From NCBI RefSeq assembly GCF_000620785.1, contig NZ_JIAI01000001.1:1736001-1800000 (forward strand): DNA of 64,000 nucleotides, in the 5' to 3' direction. Below, piece by piece: positions 17,537-24,491 of the stretch; positions within the stretch are counted from its first letter, which is position 1, and every line of letters begins with the position of its first letter. Position numbers and translations under genes: made by a program. The stretch comes from Actinospineispora acaciae DSM 45401. GTDB taxonomy: Bacteria > Actinomycetota > Actinomycetes > Mycobacteriales > Pseudonocardiaceae. Below the pieces are notes generated by a model. That model searched no databases. It was not told the origin of the DNA and saw only the letters and a list, made by a program, of their open reading frames with translations.

Positions 17537-18771
17537 CCACCGCACCGACAGTCCTCGGCGAGCACGAGCTCGCGCTGCGCGAGCGGGCCCGCCAGGTGAT
17601 CCCGGGCGGGATGTACGGCCACATGAACGTGGCGGCCTTCAGCGACGCACACCCCCAGTTCATGGCCTCCGGCCAGGGCTGCCGCATCACCGACACCGAC
17701 GGGCGCACCTACCTGGACCTGATGTGCGGCTGGGGCCCGGTCGTACTCGGCCACCGCCACCCCGCCGTCACCGCCGCCGTCCGAGACCAGCTCGAACGCG
17801 GCGACTGCCTGGACGGCACCAGCCCGGTCGCCGTCGAGTTCGCCGAGCTGCTGGTGGACACGATCCCCGCCGCAGACTGGGCGATGTTCTGCAAGAACGG
17901 CTCGGACGCGACCACCACCTGCGTGACGATCGCCCGCGCCGCCACCGGCAGGCGCAAGCTGCTGGTCGCCAGGGGCGCCTACCACGGCGCGGTGCCGTGG
18001 TGCTCGCTGCGCGGGGCCGGCGTCACGGCCGAGGACCAGGCACACCTGGTGCACTACGAGTACAACGACCTCGCCTCCGCGGCGGCCGCCGCGGCCGAGG
18101 CCGGCGACGACCTGGCCGCGATCGTGGTCTGCCCGATGCGCCACGACATCAAGCGCGAGCAGGAGCTGGTCGACCCCGCGTTCGCGCGCGGCCTGCGCGA
18201 CCTGGCCGACCGCACCGGCGCCGCCCTGGTCCTCGACGACGTGCGCTGCGGGTTCCGGCTGGACCTGGGCGGCAGCTGGGAGCCGCTCGGGGTCCACCCC
18301 GACCTGTCCGCCTGGTCGAAGGCCATCGCGAACGGCCAGGCGCTCGGCGCCGTCACCGGGACCGAGGCGCTGCGCGAGGCCGCCCGCTCGATCTACGTCA
18401 CCGGGTCGTTCTGGTACGCGGCGGTGCCGCTCGCCGCCGGCCTCGCGACCCTCACCGAGCTGCGCAAGGGCCGCGCGCTGCCGGACATGGCCCGCACCGG
18501 CACCCGGCTGCGCGATGGCCTCGCCGCCCAGGCCCAGGCCCACGGCGTCGAGATCCGACAGACCGGCCCGGTGCAGATGCCGATGCTCTCCTTCGCCGGC
18601 GACACCGACCTGCGGATGGCCACCGCGTGGGCCGAGGCCGCCGTCGAGCGCGGGGTGTACCTGCACCCCTGGCACAACTGGTTCCTCTCCGCCGCGCACA
18701 CCGACGACGACATCGACGCGATCCTGGAACGCACCGACGACGCGTTCGCGTCAGCCCGACGGCGCGGGTGA
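17533..18771 (+). CDS. Class-III PLP-dependent aminotransferase (glutamate-1-semialdehyde aminomutase-like)
   Basis: 412 residues, fold-type I. The PLP Lys is K263 in LSAWSKAIANGQALGAV, preceded by a VLDDVRCGFR segment corresponding to the family DEVxxGF. The N terminus RARQVIPGGMYGHM resembles the glutamate-1-semialdehyde aminomutase branch. Enzymes of this branch move amino groups on amino acids, amino sugars or omega-amines. ATGA overlap with the transketolase C gene makes it the last gene of the operon. It likely handles the amine released by the amidases, an inference from order only. Its end overlaps the convergent GNAT gene by 21 bases. Confidence 0.92.
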   Translation: MTTAPTVLGEHELALRERARQVIPGGMYGHMNVAAFSDAHPQFMASGQGCRITDTDGRTYLDLMCGWGPVVLGHRHPAVTAAVRDQLERGDCLDGTSPVAVEFAELLVDTIPAADWAMFCKNGSDATTTCVTIARAATGRRKLLVARGAYHGAVPWCSLRGAGVTAEDQAHLVHYEYNDLASAAAAAAEAGDDLAAIVVCPMRHDIKREQELVDPAFARGLRDLADRTGAALVLDDVRCGFRLDLGGSWEPLGVHPDLSAWSKAIANGQALGAVTGTEALREAARSIYVTGSFWYAAVPLAAGLATLTELRKGRALPDMARTGTRLRDGLAAQAQAHGVEIRQTGPVQMPMLSFAGDTDLRMATAWAEAAVERGVYLHPWHNWFLSAAHTDDDIDAILERTDDAFASARRRG

Positions 18772-19344
18772 GCCCACGACGCCCGCCGCCACGACCCGGC
18801 GCATGACCGGCCGATCGGCCTTGGCCCGCCCCAGCTCGGTGAACCCCGCGGCCCGGTACGCCGAGGCGATCCCGGTCATGGCGTTGTCGGCGCCGGCGAG
18901 CCTGCCGTCCGCCGGGTCGACGGGGTAGGCGTCGACGGTGTGCTGCCCGTACCCGGCGGCGAACTCGCAGGCGGCCTCGATCATCCCGGCCTGGAGCCCT
19001 CGGCGGCGGTACCCCCGTCGCAGGTAGATGCAGCTGATCACCCACGCGGGGACGTCGTCGACCGGACGCATCACCGGGGAGCGCTGCATGCGCCGGTACT
19101 CGGCCCGCTCCCCGATCCCGACCCAGCCGACCGGCTCGCCCCGGAGGTAGCACACCACCCCCGGCGGCGGGTCGCTCGCGGCGCGCTCGGCCATCCGCTC
19201 GCGGTTCCCCGACCCCCGGCCTCGCTGCCACTCGGGGAAGGGCACCCGCCAGTGCATGCACCAGCAGCCGCGAGCGCCCCCGTTCGCACCCATGACCAGC
19301 TCGAAGTCGGCAAAGGTCCGTGCCGTCAGCGGCGCCCAGCGCAC
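18751..19344 (-). CDS. GNAT family N-acetyltransferase
   Basis: About 197 residues. The GNAT acetyl-CoA site is at IYLRRGYRRRGLQAGMIEAA (about 120-140), corresponding to the Q/RxxGxG/A motif. The N-terminal CWCMHWRVPFPEW stretch is shared with a group of actinobacterial acetyltransferases of unknown substrate. I chose GTG 19344 because AAGGAGGA lies eight bases before it; an earlier in-frame GTG at 19362 has no such site. Divergent from the CGNR gene across 85 bases. Confidence 0.85.
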   Translation of the reverse strand: MRWAPLTARTFADFELVMGANGGARGCWCMHWRVPFPEWQRGRGSGNRERMAERAASDPPPGVVCYLRGEPVGWVGIGERAEYRRMQRSPVMRPVDDVPAWVISCIYLRRGYRRRGLQAGMIEAACEFAAGYGQHTVDAYPVDPADGRLAGADNAMTGIASAYRAAGFTELGRAKADRPVMRRVVAAGVVGSPAPSG

Positions 19345-19429
19345 CTCGGAGTCCTCCTTCACCCGCCTGACGTTACCATCAACCGTCAAACACTGGTGAC
19401 GCCGGAACGCGCCGGAAGGACCTGATCCG

Positions 19430-19990
19430 ATGACCACCGACCCCGCCCACCCCGCGCCCGGCCGGCTCGAGCTCGTGCGGCGGTTCGCCAACACCGAGGA
19501 CCGCTACGGCGGCCACGACGACCTCGCCGACGCCGACCGCGCCGCGGCCTGGCTGGCGGAGCACGACCTGCTCCCCCATACCGAGGCCGTCACCACCGCC
19601 GACCTCGGCCACCTCCACCGGTTCCGCGCCGTGCTCCACGAGCTGGCCGCCACCACCGGTCCGTCCGCCGACGCCCTCAACACCTTCAACCAGCTCAGCG
19701 CCGCCGCTCCCCAGGTCGTGCGGATCGACACCGACGAGCACGGCCGGCTACGAACCGCGCTGGCCCCACACCGCCCCGGCGTCACCGCCGCGATCGCCGA
19801 ACTGGCGGCGTCCGTACACGAAGCCGTCCTCACCGACACCTGGCCAAGGCTCAAGGCCTGCGCCAACCCGGACTGCGCCTGGCTGTTCTACGACACCTCC
19901 CGCAGCCGCACCGGCCGCTGGTGCTCGATGCGGGCCTGCGGGTCCATCCACAAGGCCCGCGCCTACCGCGCCAGAAACCGACCACACTGA
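19430..19990 (+). CDS. ABATE / CGNR zinc-finger domain protein
   Basis: 186 residues: an N-terminal ABATE-type helical domain (about 10-120) and a C-terminal zinc finger (about 142-182) with two C-x4-C pairs, CANPDC and CSMRAC. The signature CGNR is altered here to CGSIHK, although the following YRAR remains. Such proteins are thought to be DNA-binding regulators. GGAAGGA upstream of the ATG sets the start. Divergent from the GNAT gene, a frequent arrangement for a local regulator and its target. Confidence 0.85.
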   Translation: MTTDPAHPAPGRLELVRRFANTEDRYGGHDDLADADRAAAWLAEHDLLPHTEAVTTADLGHLHRFRAVLHELAATTGPSADALNTFNQLSAAAPQVVRIDTDEHGRLRTALAPHRPGVTAAIAELAASVHEAVLTDTWPRLKACANPDCAWLFYDTSRSRTGRWCSMRACGSIHKARAYRARNRPH

Positions 19991-20084
19991 ACAGCCCCGT
20001 CTGAGCAGGGGAATCTGGCATTCATTGTTTACGAAATTGATGGAGGACTGAACGTCAGCATTTCGCAGTGTTTCCAAGCGGGGG

Positions 20085-20375
20085 TCAGTTGCGGTGCACG
20101 GAGATGGGCAGCATTGTATCGAGCGATATCATGTCGAGGCCGCTGCCATCCTGGTAGTGCACTGCCAAGTACTCTTCAGCACCATTCCATCGGCGCCATA
20201 GGACTTTTGCTCGCTTGCCGTTAGCGCACGAGACGGAGTCTCCGCTTTGGGGACCGCCATCGGCCTTGGTCAAGAGCGTGTAGAACATGCGCTGCATGTT
20301 CTTGACAGCTAGGGTCAACATCCAAATGCTGAGCACGACAAGGCCGATCAAGATCATGAAAATCACGTCATTCAT
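20085..20375 (-). CDS. Small single-pass membrane protein, unknown
   Basis: 96 residues. A hydrophobic helix (about 4-24, IFMILIGLVVLSIWMLTLAV) follows the start and a soluble tail carries a NGKRAKVLWRRWNGAEEYLAVHYQDGSG region resembling a small beta domain. I do not recognise the family. Base composition is clearly lower in GC than in flanking genes. The ATG overlaps the stop of the 42-residue ORF upstream by eight bases, suggesting co-translation in a run of small genes. Confidence 0.6.
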   Translation of the reverse strand: MNDVIFMILIGLVVLSIWMLTLAVKNMQRMFYTLLTKADGGPQSGDSVSCANGKRAKVLWRRWNGAEEYLAVHYQDGSGLDMISLDTMLPISVHRN

Positions 20376-20496
20376 CGGTGGTTACCCAATCCTCTCCGAT
20401 CCGTCGAATCGCCCGAACCGGATTCGACACTCCTACCCAACAGGTGTCCACACGCCCCCACGGCATTGGTGGCGTGATCTTCACTGAACTGCTCAT
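20368..20496 (-). CDS. Possible small ORF, 42 residues
   Basis: Begins MSSSVKITPPMPWGRVDT and ends GEDWVTTDE. A GGGAGGGA ribosome site lies about ten bases upstream of the ATG at 20496, and the 3' end overlaps the next gene. No family recognised. The case rests on the ribosome site and the overlap; it could be non-coding. Confidence 0.4.
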   Translation of the reverse strand: MSSSVKITPPMPWGRVDTCWVGVSNPVRAIRRIGEDWVTTDE

Positions 20497-20605
20497 ATGA
20501 ACCACTCCCTCCCGGTTTCGGTGCTGGGCAACATTTGCCATTTCGCCAGGAACCACGACCATCGGTCGCGCCAGGTCAATGCTTCATATTTGAGGTAACG
20601 ACGAG

Positions 20606-20848
20606 TCAATATGCATTGAGACCGCCTGCTTCCGGCGGGTTGTCGATGTCGTGCGCGCCCTGCCGTTTTGCCTCCAGGTCGATCCATTCAGTTTGGCCGG
20701 TCGCGCGATGTAGAGCGCAAAGTCGCTGATCTGTACTCTCCAGTGCTCGCGCCTGCGCGCGCCCATCAGTCTTGTCTGGGGCAGTCGTCTCCTGGGTTTC
20801 AATATGAGGTCGTAGCTCATCTTCACGCTCCGATGGCGTATCGGACAT
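20606..20848 (-). CDS. Possible small hydrophilic protein, 80 residues
   Basis: Acidic and polar, beginning MSDTPSEREDELRPHI, no membrane segment and no motif I recognise. It overlaps the end of the 139-residue ORF by 26 bases. Another frame (20584-20826) is also open and starts just after the same stop, so which frame is translated is unsure. Mixed third-position bases, unlike the strong GC3 of genes around it. Confidence 0.35.
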   Translation of the reverse strand: MSDTPSEREDELRPHIETQETTAPDKTDGRAQARALESTDQRLCALHRATGQTEWIDLEAKRQGAHDIDNPPEAGGLNAY

Positions 20849-21242
20849 CAATCAAATCGTCGAGAATTGGCGGATATGGCGCTGAGGGTCGGACTGGCAG
20901 AATCGGTCGGACCTCAAGAGCATTGAAGAGATCGACACAACGGGAGTGCCCCGGTGCCTGTCGATGCTCCTCATCTGGTGAAGCGAAATGCACCGCGTGA
21001 CCGCAGATCGCCAGGACCGCAGGCTGGCCAGGAGCGATCGCGCACATCCTTCGTTCGAGGACGACGTGGTACTGGCCGTCCTCGGGGGAGTACATGAGGA
21101 CGAAGAAGCCGTGCCCGTCAGTGCTTCGCGCACGCGGGCGCTGCCAGCAGGTCAGCCAGTACCACACGATGCTGGCGAAGTCGCAGAGGTGGACGCGTGC
21201 CCTGCGCAGCCGCGTGACCAGGGCAGATCCATTGGGGATCAT
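20823..21242 (-). CDS. Hypothetical protein, 139 residues
   Basis: Composition looks like a folded protein: a segment DGHGFFVLMYSPEDGQYHVVLE, then ICGHAVHF with Cys and His, and a further HSRCVDL. The Cys/His spacing hints at a small metal site, but no family is recognised. It is divergent from the XRE-TPR regulator gene across 161 bases holding two palindromes, so that regulator may control it. First ORF in the low-GC run of small genes. Confidence 0.5.
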   Translation of the reverse strand: MIPNGSALVTRLRRARVHLCDFASIVWYWLTCWQRPRARSTDGHGFFVLMYSPEDGQYHVVLERRMCAIAPGQPAVLAICGHAVHFASPDEEHRQAPGHSRCVDLFNALEVRPILPVRPSAPYPPILDDLIDVRYAIGA

Positions 21243-21307
21243 GAAACCGAGTGAAGACCCCCGCAGATGTCATGACCAGGGCATTTGCCCGGTCGTCTAG
21301 TGCCAGA

Positions 21308-21338
21308 CCGGTCGTTCGACCGGACTGTTGATCAACAG
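21308..21338. promoter_or_regulatory. Two adjacent palindromes in XRE promoter
   Basis: CCGGTCG-TT-CGACCGG at 21308-21323 and the perfect 14-base palindrome CTGTTGATCAACAG at 21325-21338 lie side by side, 66 bases upstream of the XRE start. The second contains TTGATC, a possible -35, with TACGCT at 21353-21358 as a possible -10. Likely operator(s) for the XRE-TPR protein or its divergent partner genes; binding is inferred. Confidence 0.5.
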
Positions 21339-21403
21339 CAATGATTTTTCGGTACGCTGCTTGCCCCACTCGTTCACCCCGAGACGGTGAGAGGCAGCAC
21401 ACC

Positions 21404-22837
21404 GTGAGTGCTCGAACACCGGAGACCTTGCAGGACCTCCGTGATCAGGCCGGCTTCACCCAGGAGGGGCTTGCTCACCGGATGGGCGTTGAGGAGCGGC
21501 AGGTTCGCCGCTGGGAGTCGTTGACGAACCGGCCAAGCCGCCGGCACCTCCGCGAGCTCGCCGCACTCCTCGACGTAACCCAGGAGGAGCTGGAACAGCT
21601 GGTCAAACCCCGACCAACGCGCGAGCCGGCCATGTCGATCACCATGCTCGGGCGAGCGGATGGTCAGGTCCCCGCCGCGCCGCGACCAGAAGATGAGAGA
21701 ACCGAATGTGGCGTACGAGACAGACGGGATGCAGACTGGTCGCAACCGTCGACTGTGGTGCTCGGTACGCAGGTTGATCAGCAGGTTCTCCCTCCGGGCG
21801 CCGAGGCGTCGAGGGAGGAGGGCGGCGTGGACAGACGAGATGCGATCAGGGCGCTCGGTGGCGCGACCGTGGGAAGTCTCGTGTCCGCGGCAGAGCCCAG
21901 CCGTCGGCAGCTGGACGAGGCTCTGCGCGCCCCGACGACCGTCTATGACGTCAACGACTGGGACCGCACCGCCCACGAGTACGCCTACCTGGTTGCTCGG
22001 CCCTGGGAATGTCGGTACGACCTGCTCTCTCGCTTGCTGGTCGACTTCGACGAGGTAAACGCTCGCTTCACGACGGCCGAGCAAGGTTGGCAACCGCGGC
22101 TCGCTGGCGTCGCCGCCCGGCTCAGTGGTCTTGCCGCGATCGTGCTGTTCACCAACGGCTACTGGAGCGACGCAGGACGGTACTGGCGCATCTCGCAGTC
22201 CGCCGCAGAGGCCAGCAACGATCACGATCTGCGCTGCCTTGTCGGCGGGCGTCGAGCGATCTTGACCTTACACGGGCCCGGAGGGCCAAAGCAGGCGATG
22301 AGCCTCGCTGACGATGTGCTGGCTATGGCCGACGGCAAACCGTCACCGGGCGCCGCAAATGCCCTGGCCACTCGCGCTCACGTGCACGCCTTGAGAGGCG
22401 ATCGTGCGAACGCTAATCGCACGCTGTCGGAACTCGAACGTGTCTTTGGGACGCTGGATGACGGCACTCGCTCAGATATCACTACCTGGGGATGGTCGGA
22501 AAGTAGACTACTCGGTGCCCGAAGCTTCGTGCATTCATACACTGGGAATGTTCCTGATGCCATGAAGGCGCATGATGCTGCGTTGGCAATGTACTCGTCG
22601 CCGCTTGCACGAGGTGTGGCCCAAGTCAAATTCCATCAAGCGGCAAGCATGATGGTTTCGGGAGATGCCGCAGGTGGAGCACGCTATGCAAGTGAGGTCT
22701 ACGATTCGCTCCCGCCAAGCTTGAAGAATGGTCATCTCCGCACATCCATTAGCTTTGCCTTGAGCAGGCTGCCGGAGCGGGCAGCGCGGCTCCCGGAGGT
22801 CCGCGAAGTCCGCGCGCTGGCGGCATTGCCAGCGTAG
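21404..22837 (+). CDS. XRE-TPR transcriptional regulator with TTA codon
   Basis: 477 residues. N-terminal helix-turn-helix (about 5-65: RDQAGFTQEGLAHRMGVEERQVRRWE), a linker with an internal RRDAIRALGGATVGSLV segment at 144-160, then a long helical TPR-like region to the C terminus. This architecture is common in actinomycete regulators that sense unknown ligands. The GTG at 21404 is taken as start because it immediately precedes the helix-turn-helix. Codon 289 is TTA (22268-22270), rare in such DNA, hinting at bldA-type developmental control. The second half has lower GC than usual. Confidence 0.85.
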   Translation: MSARTPETLQDLRDQAGFTQEGLAHRMGVEERQVRRWESLTNRPSRRHLRELAALLDVTQEELEQLVKPRPTREPAMSITMLGRADGQVPAAPRPEDERTECGVRDRRDADWSQPSTVVLGTQVDQQVLPPGAEASREEGGVDRRDAIRALGGATVGSLVSAAEPSRRQLDEALRAPTTVYDVNDWDRTAHEYAYLVARPWECRYDLLSRLLVDFDEVNARFTTAEQGWQPRLAGVAARLSGLAAIVLFTNGYWSDAGRYWRISQSAAEASNDHDLRCLVGGRRAILTLHGPGGPKQAMSLADDVLAMADGKPSPGAANALATRAHVHALRGDRANANRTLSELERVFGTLDDGTRSDITTWGWSESRLLGARSFVHSYTGNVPDAMKAHDAALAMYSSPLARGVAQVKFHQAASMMVSGDAAGGARYASEVYDSLPPSLKNGHLRTSISFALSRLPERAARLPEVREVRALAALPA

Positions 22838-22860
22838 GACGTGGCAATCGCCCGAAAGGG

Positions 22861-23415
22861 TCAGTGCTCGCGTCCCAGGAGGATGTGCGGGTAGCCGCGG
22901 TTGATGGGCTCGCCCAGCTCGACGCCGAGGGAGGCGATGAACTCCTCCAAGCGTGTGGTGGCGTCGTCGATGTCGGCCGCGTCGCCTTTGAACTCGAACT
23001 CGACGAAGTCGCCGGCGTCCACGACGTGGTCGAAGACGACCTCGACGTCGGGGAGCTTCCACTCCTCGCGGGTCTTGTCGACGGTGATCAGCGGGGTGAA
23101 GTCGAGGGCGTCCAGTAGCCGGCGGATGGCCTCGACGTCGGCGACGTTGGTCTCGTACTCGTCGGCGTGGGTCTTCACCAGGGCGTCGATGGGGTGCCAC
23201 CGCTTGTAGTTGATCGACGAGCCTCGGTCCTCGGTACGCACGCGTAGCCACTCCGAGATCGCATCTGGGGCGAGGAAGTCCCGGTGTGGTGCGTTGAAGT
23301 AGGCGTCCACCTGGCGGGTCGGGTCGCCGGGCTTGGCACCGAGGGTTTCGAGCTTGGCCTTGAGGGCGTTCGGGTCGGGCAGGGCGAACTTCTTCTCGAC
23401 CTCGATGTACTGCAC
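22861..23415 (-). CDS. CYTH domain protein (class IV adenylate cyclase / triphosphatase type)
   Basis: 184 residues, a triphosphate-tunnel metalloenzyme. The signature ExExK is Glu5-Val-Glu7-Lys-Lys9 (YIEVEKKF), with later basic strand residues (SEWLRVR, SINYKRW) and acidic VEFEFKGD. Family enzymes act on triphosphates: adenylyl cyclase, thiamine triphosphatase or inorganic triphosphatase. The activity here is unknown. Last gene of the operon with radical SAM and aldo/keto reductase; 15 bases separate it from the latter. Convergent with the XRE-TPR gene. Confidence 0.88.
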   Translation of the reverse strand: MQYIEVEKKFALPDPNALKAKLETLGAKPGDPTRQVDAYFNAPHRDFLAPDAISEWLRVRTEDRGSSINYKRWHPIDALVKTHADEYETNVADVEAIRRLLDALDFTPLITVDKTREEWKLPDVEVVFDHVVDAGDFVEFEFKGDAADIDDATTRLEEFIASLGVELGEPINRGYPHILLGREH

Positions 23416-23430
23416 GGTGGTCCTTCCTGG

Positions 23431-24474
23431 TCAGACGGTGGCGTGAGATGCGTGGAGCAGGGCCTTCAGCTCGGTCATGTCCTGCAGGGTGAGCGGGTCG
23501 GCCAGGCTGGTGACGGTGGTGTGGATCTGGGTGGCGTCGCGGAAGCCGACGAGCGCGACGGCGTCCGAGTCGCGGTGCAGGGTATAGCCGAGGGCGACGC
23601 GCGCCATGGCGGCAGGGGTGTCGCCGAAGCGAGCGCGGATCGGCGCGAGCCGGGCGTCCACCTCGGCGAGGGCCGTAGGCCGGAACAGCGGGTCACGCGA
23701 GCGATGGTCCCCGCTGCTGAATGACTGGTGCGGGCCAGCGTGGCGACGGAAGAGGGCGCCCTGGCCGAGGGGCTGCTTGATGAGGACTCCGACGCCACGC
23801 GGGCGGGCAAAGTCGAATATGTCGGTCTCCCACGGCTGGTAGGTGGGGCTGAGGAGGTTGTACCGCGCGGTCACGATGTCCGGCTGGATGGCGTCGAACA
23901 GGCAGAGCCAGCGGGCGGTCGCGGCGGCCTCGGGCCGGTCGCTGGTGGCCCACTGCTCGGCGAAGCTGTGCGGTGCGCGCAGTCCAATCGCCCGGATCAG
24001 GCCCTGCTCCCGCAGCTCTCGCATCACGGCGACCGCGCCGTCGAGGTGCCGGTCATCGGGCCCGAAGTCGCTGCTGTGCAGGAAGTAGATGTCTAGGTAG
24101 TCGGTGGCGAGGTTGTCGAGCGTGGTGGCGAACTGGCGGTGCATCTGGGCGGGCAGGTAGGGGTGGCGGGCGGTGCCGGCGAAGTAGCCGACCTTGCTCG
24201 ACACCACGACCGAGGCGCGGTCGACGCGGCGCAGCAGCCACCCGAGCAACCGTTCGGACTGGCCCAGGCCGTAGACGTCGGCGGTGTCGAACAGGGTCAC
24301 GCCGAGGGCGTGCGCTCGCAGCAGGCCCTCGTAGGCAGCAGCGGGGTCGACGTCGTCCCAGCCGATCGGTACTCCTCGGTTGATGGCATGGCCGCCGATG
24401 GCCCAGCAGCCGGCGCCGATCGCGGACACCTCGATGTTCAGGCCGGGCAGGACCCGGCGGGGCACGGAGAACAT
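23431..24474 (-). CDS. Aldo/keto reductase
   Basis: 347 residues with the AKR (beta/alpha)8 pattern: catalytic Asp and Tyr in LFDTADVYGLGQSE, Lys in SSKVGYF, and His in YLDIYFLHSSD. It would reduce a carbonyl with NADPH in the cytoplasm. The ATG at 24474 has an AGAGGA ribosome site. It lies 17 bases after the radical SAM gene and 15 before the CYTH gene, so all three are one transcript. The pairing suggests it finishes a product made by the radical SAM enzyme. Confidence 0.9.
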   Translation of the reverse strand: MFSVPRRVLPGLNIEVSAIGAGCWAIGGHAINRGVPIGWDDVDPAAAYEGLLRAHALGVTLFDTADVYGLGQSERLLGWLLRRVDRASVVVSSKVGYFAGTARHPYLPAQMHRQFATTLDNLATDYLDIYFLHSSDFGPDDRHLDGAVAVMRELREQGLIRAIGLRAPHSFAEQWATSDRPEAAATARWLCLFDAIQPDIVTARYNLLSPTYQPWETDIFDFARPRGVGVLIKQPLGQGALFRRHAGPHQSFSSGDHRSRDPLFRPTALAEVDARLAPIRARFGDTPAAMARVALGYTLHRDSDAVALVGFRDATQIHTTVTSLADPLTLQDMTELKALLHASHATV

Positions 24475-24491
24475 GGGCGTGGTCCTCTCGG

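Noticed and set aside
19991..21403. Integrated element with attachment sites or a tRNA remnant
   Set aside because: Lower GC suggests transfer, but no integrase, transposase, tRNA-like fold or flanking direct repeat was found.
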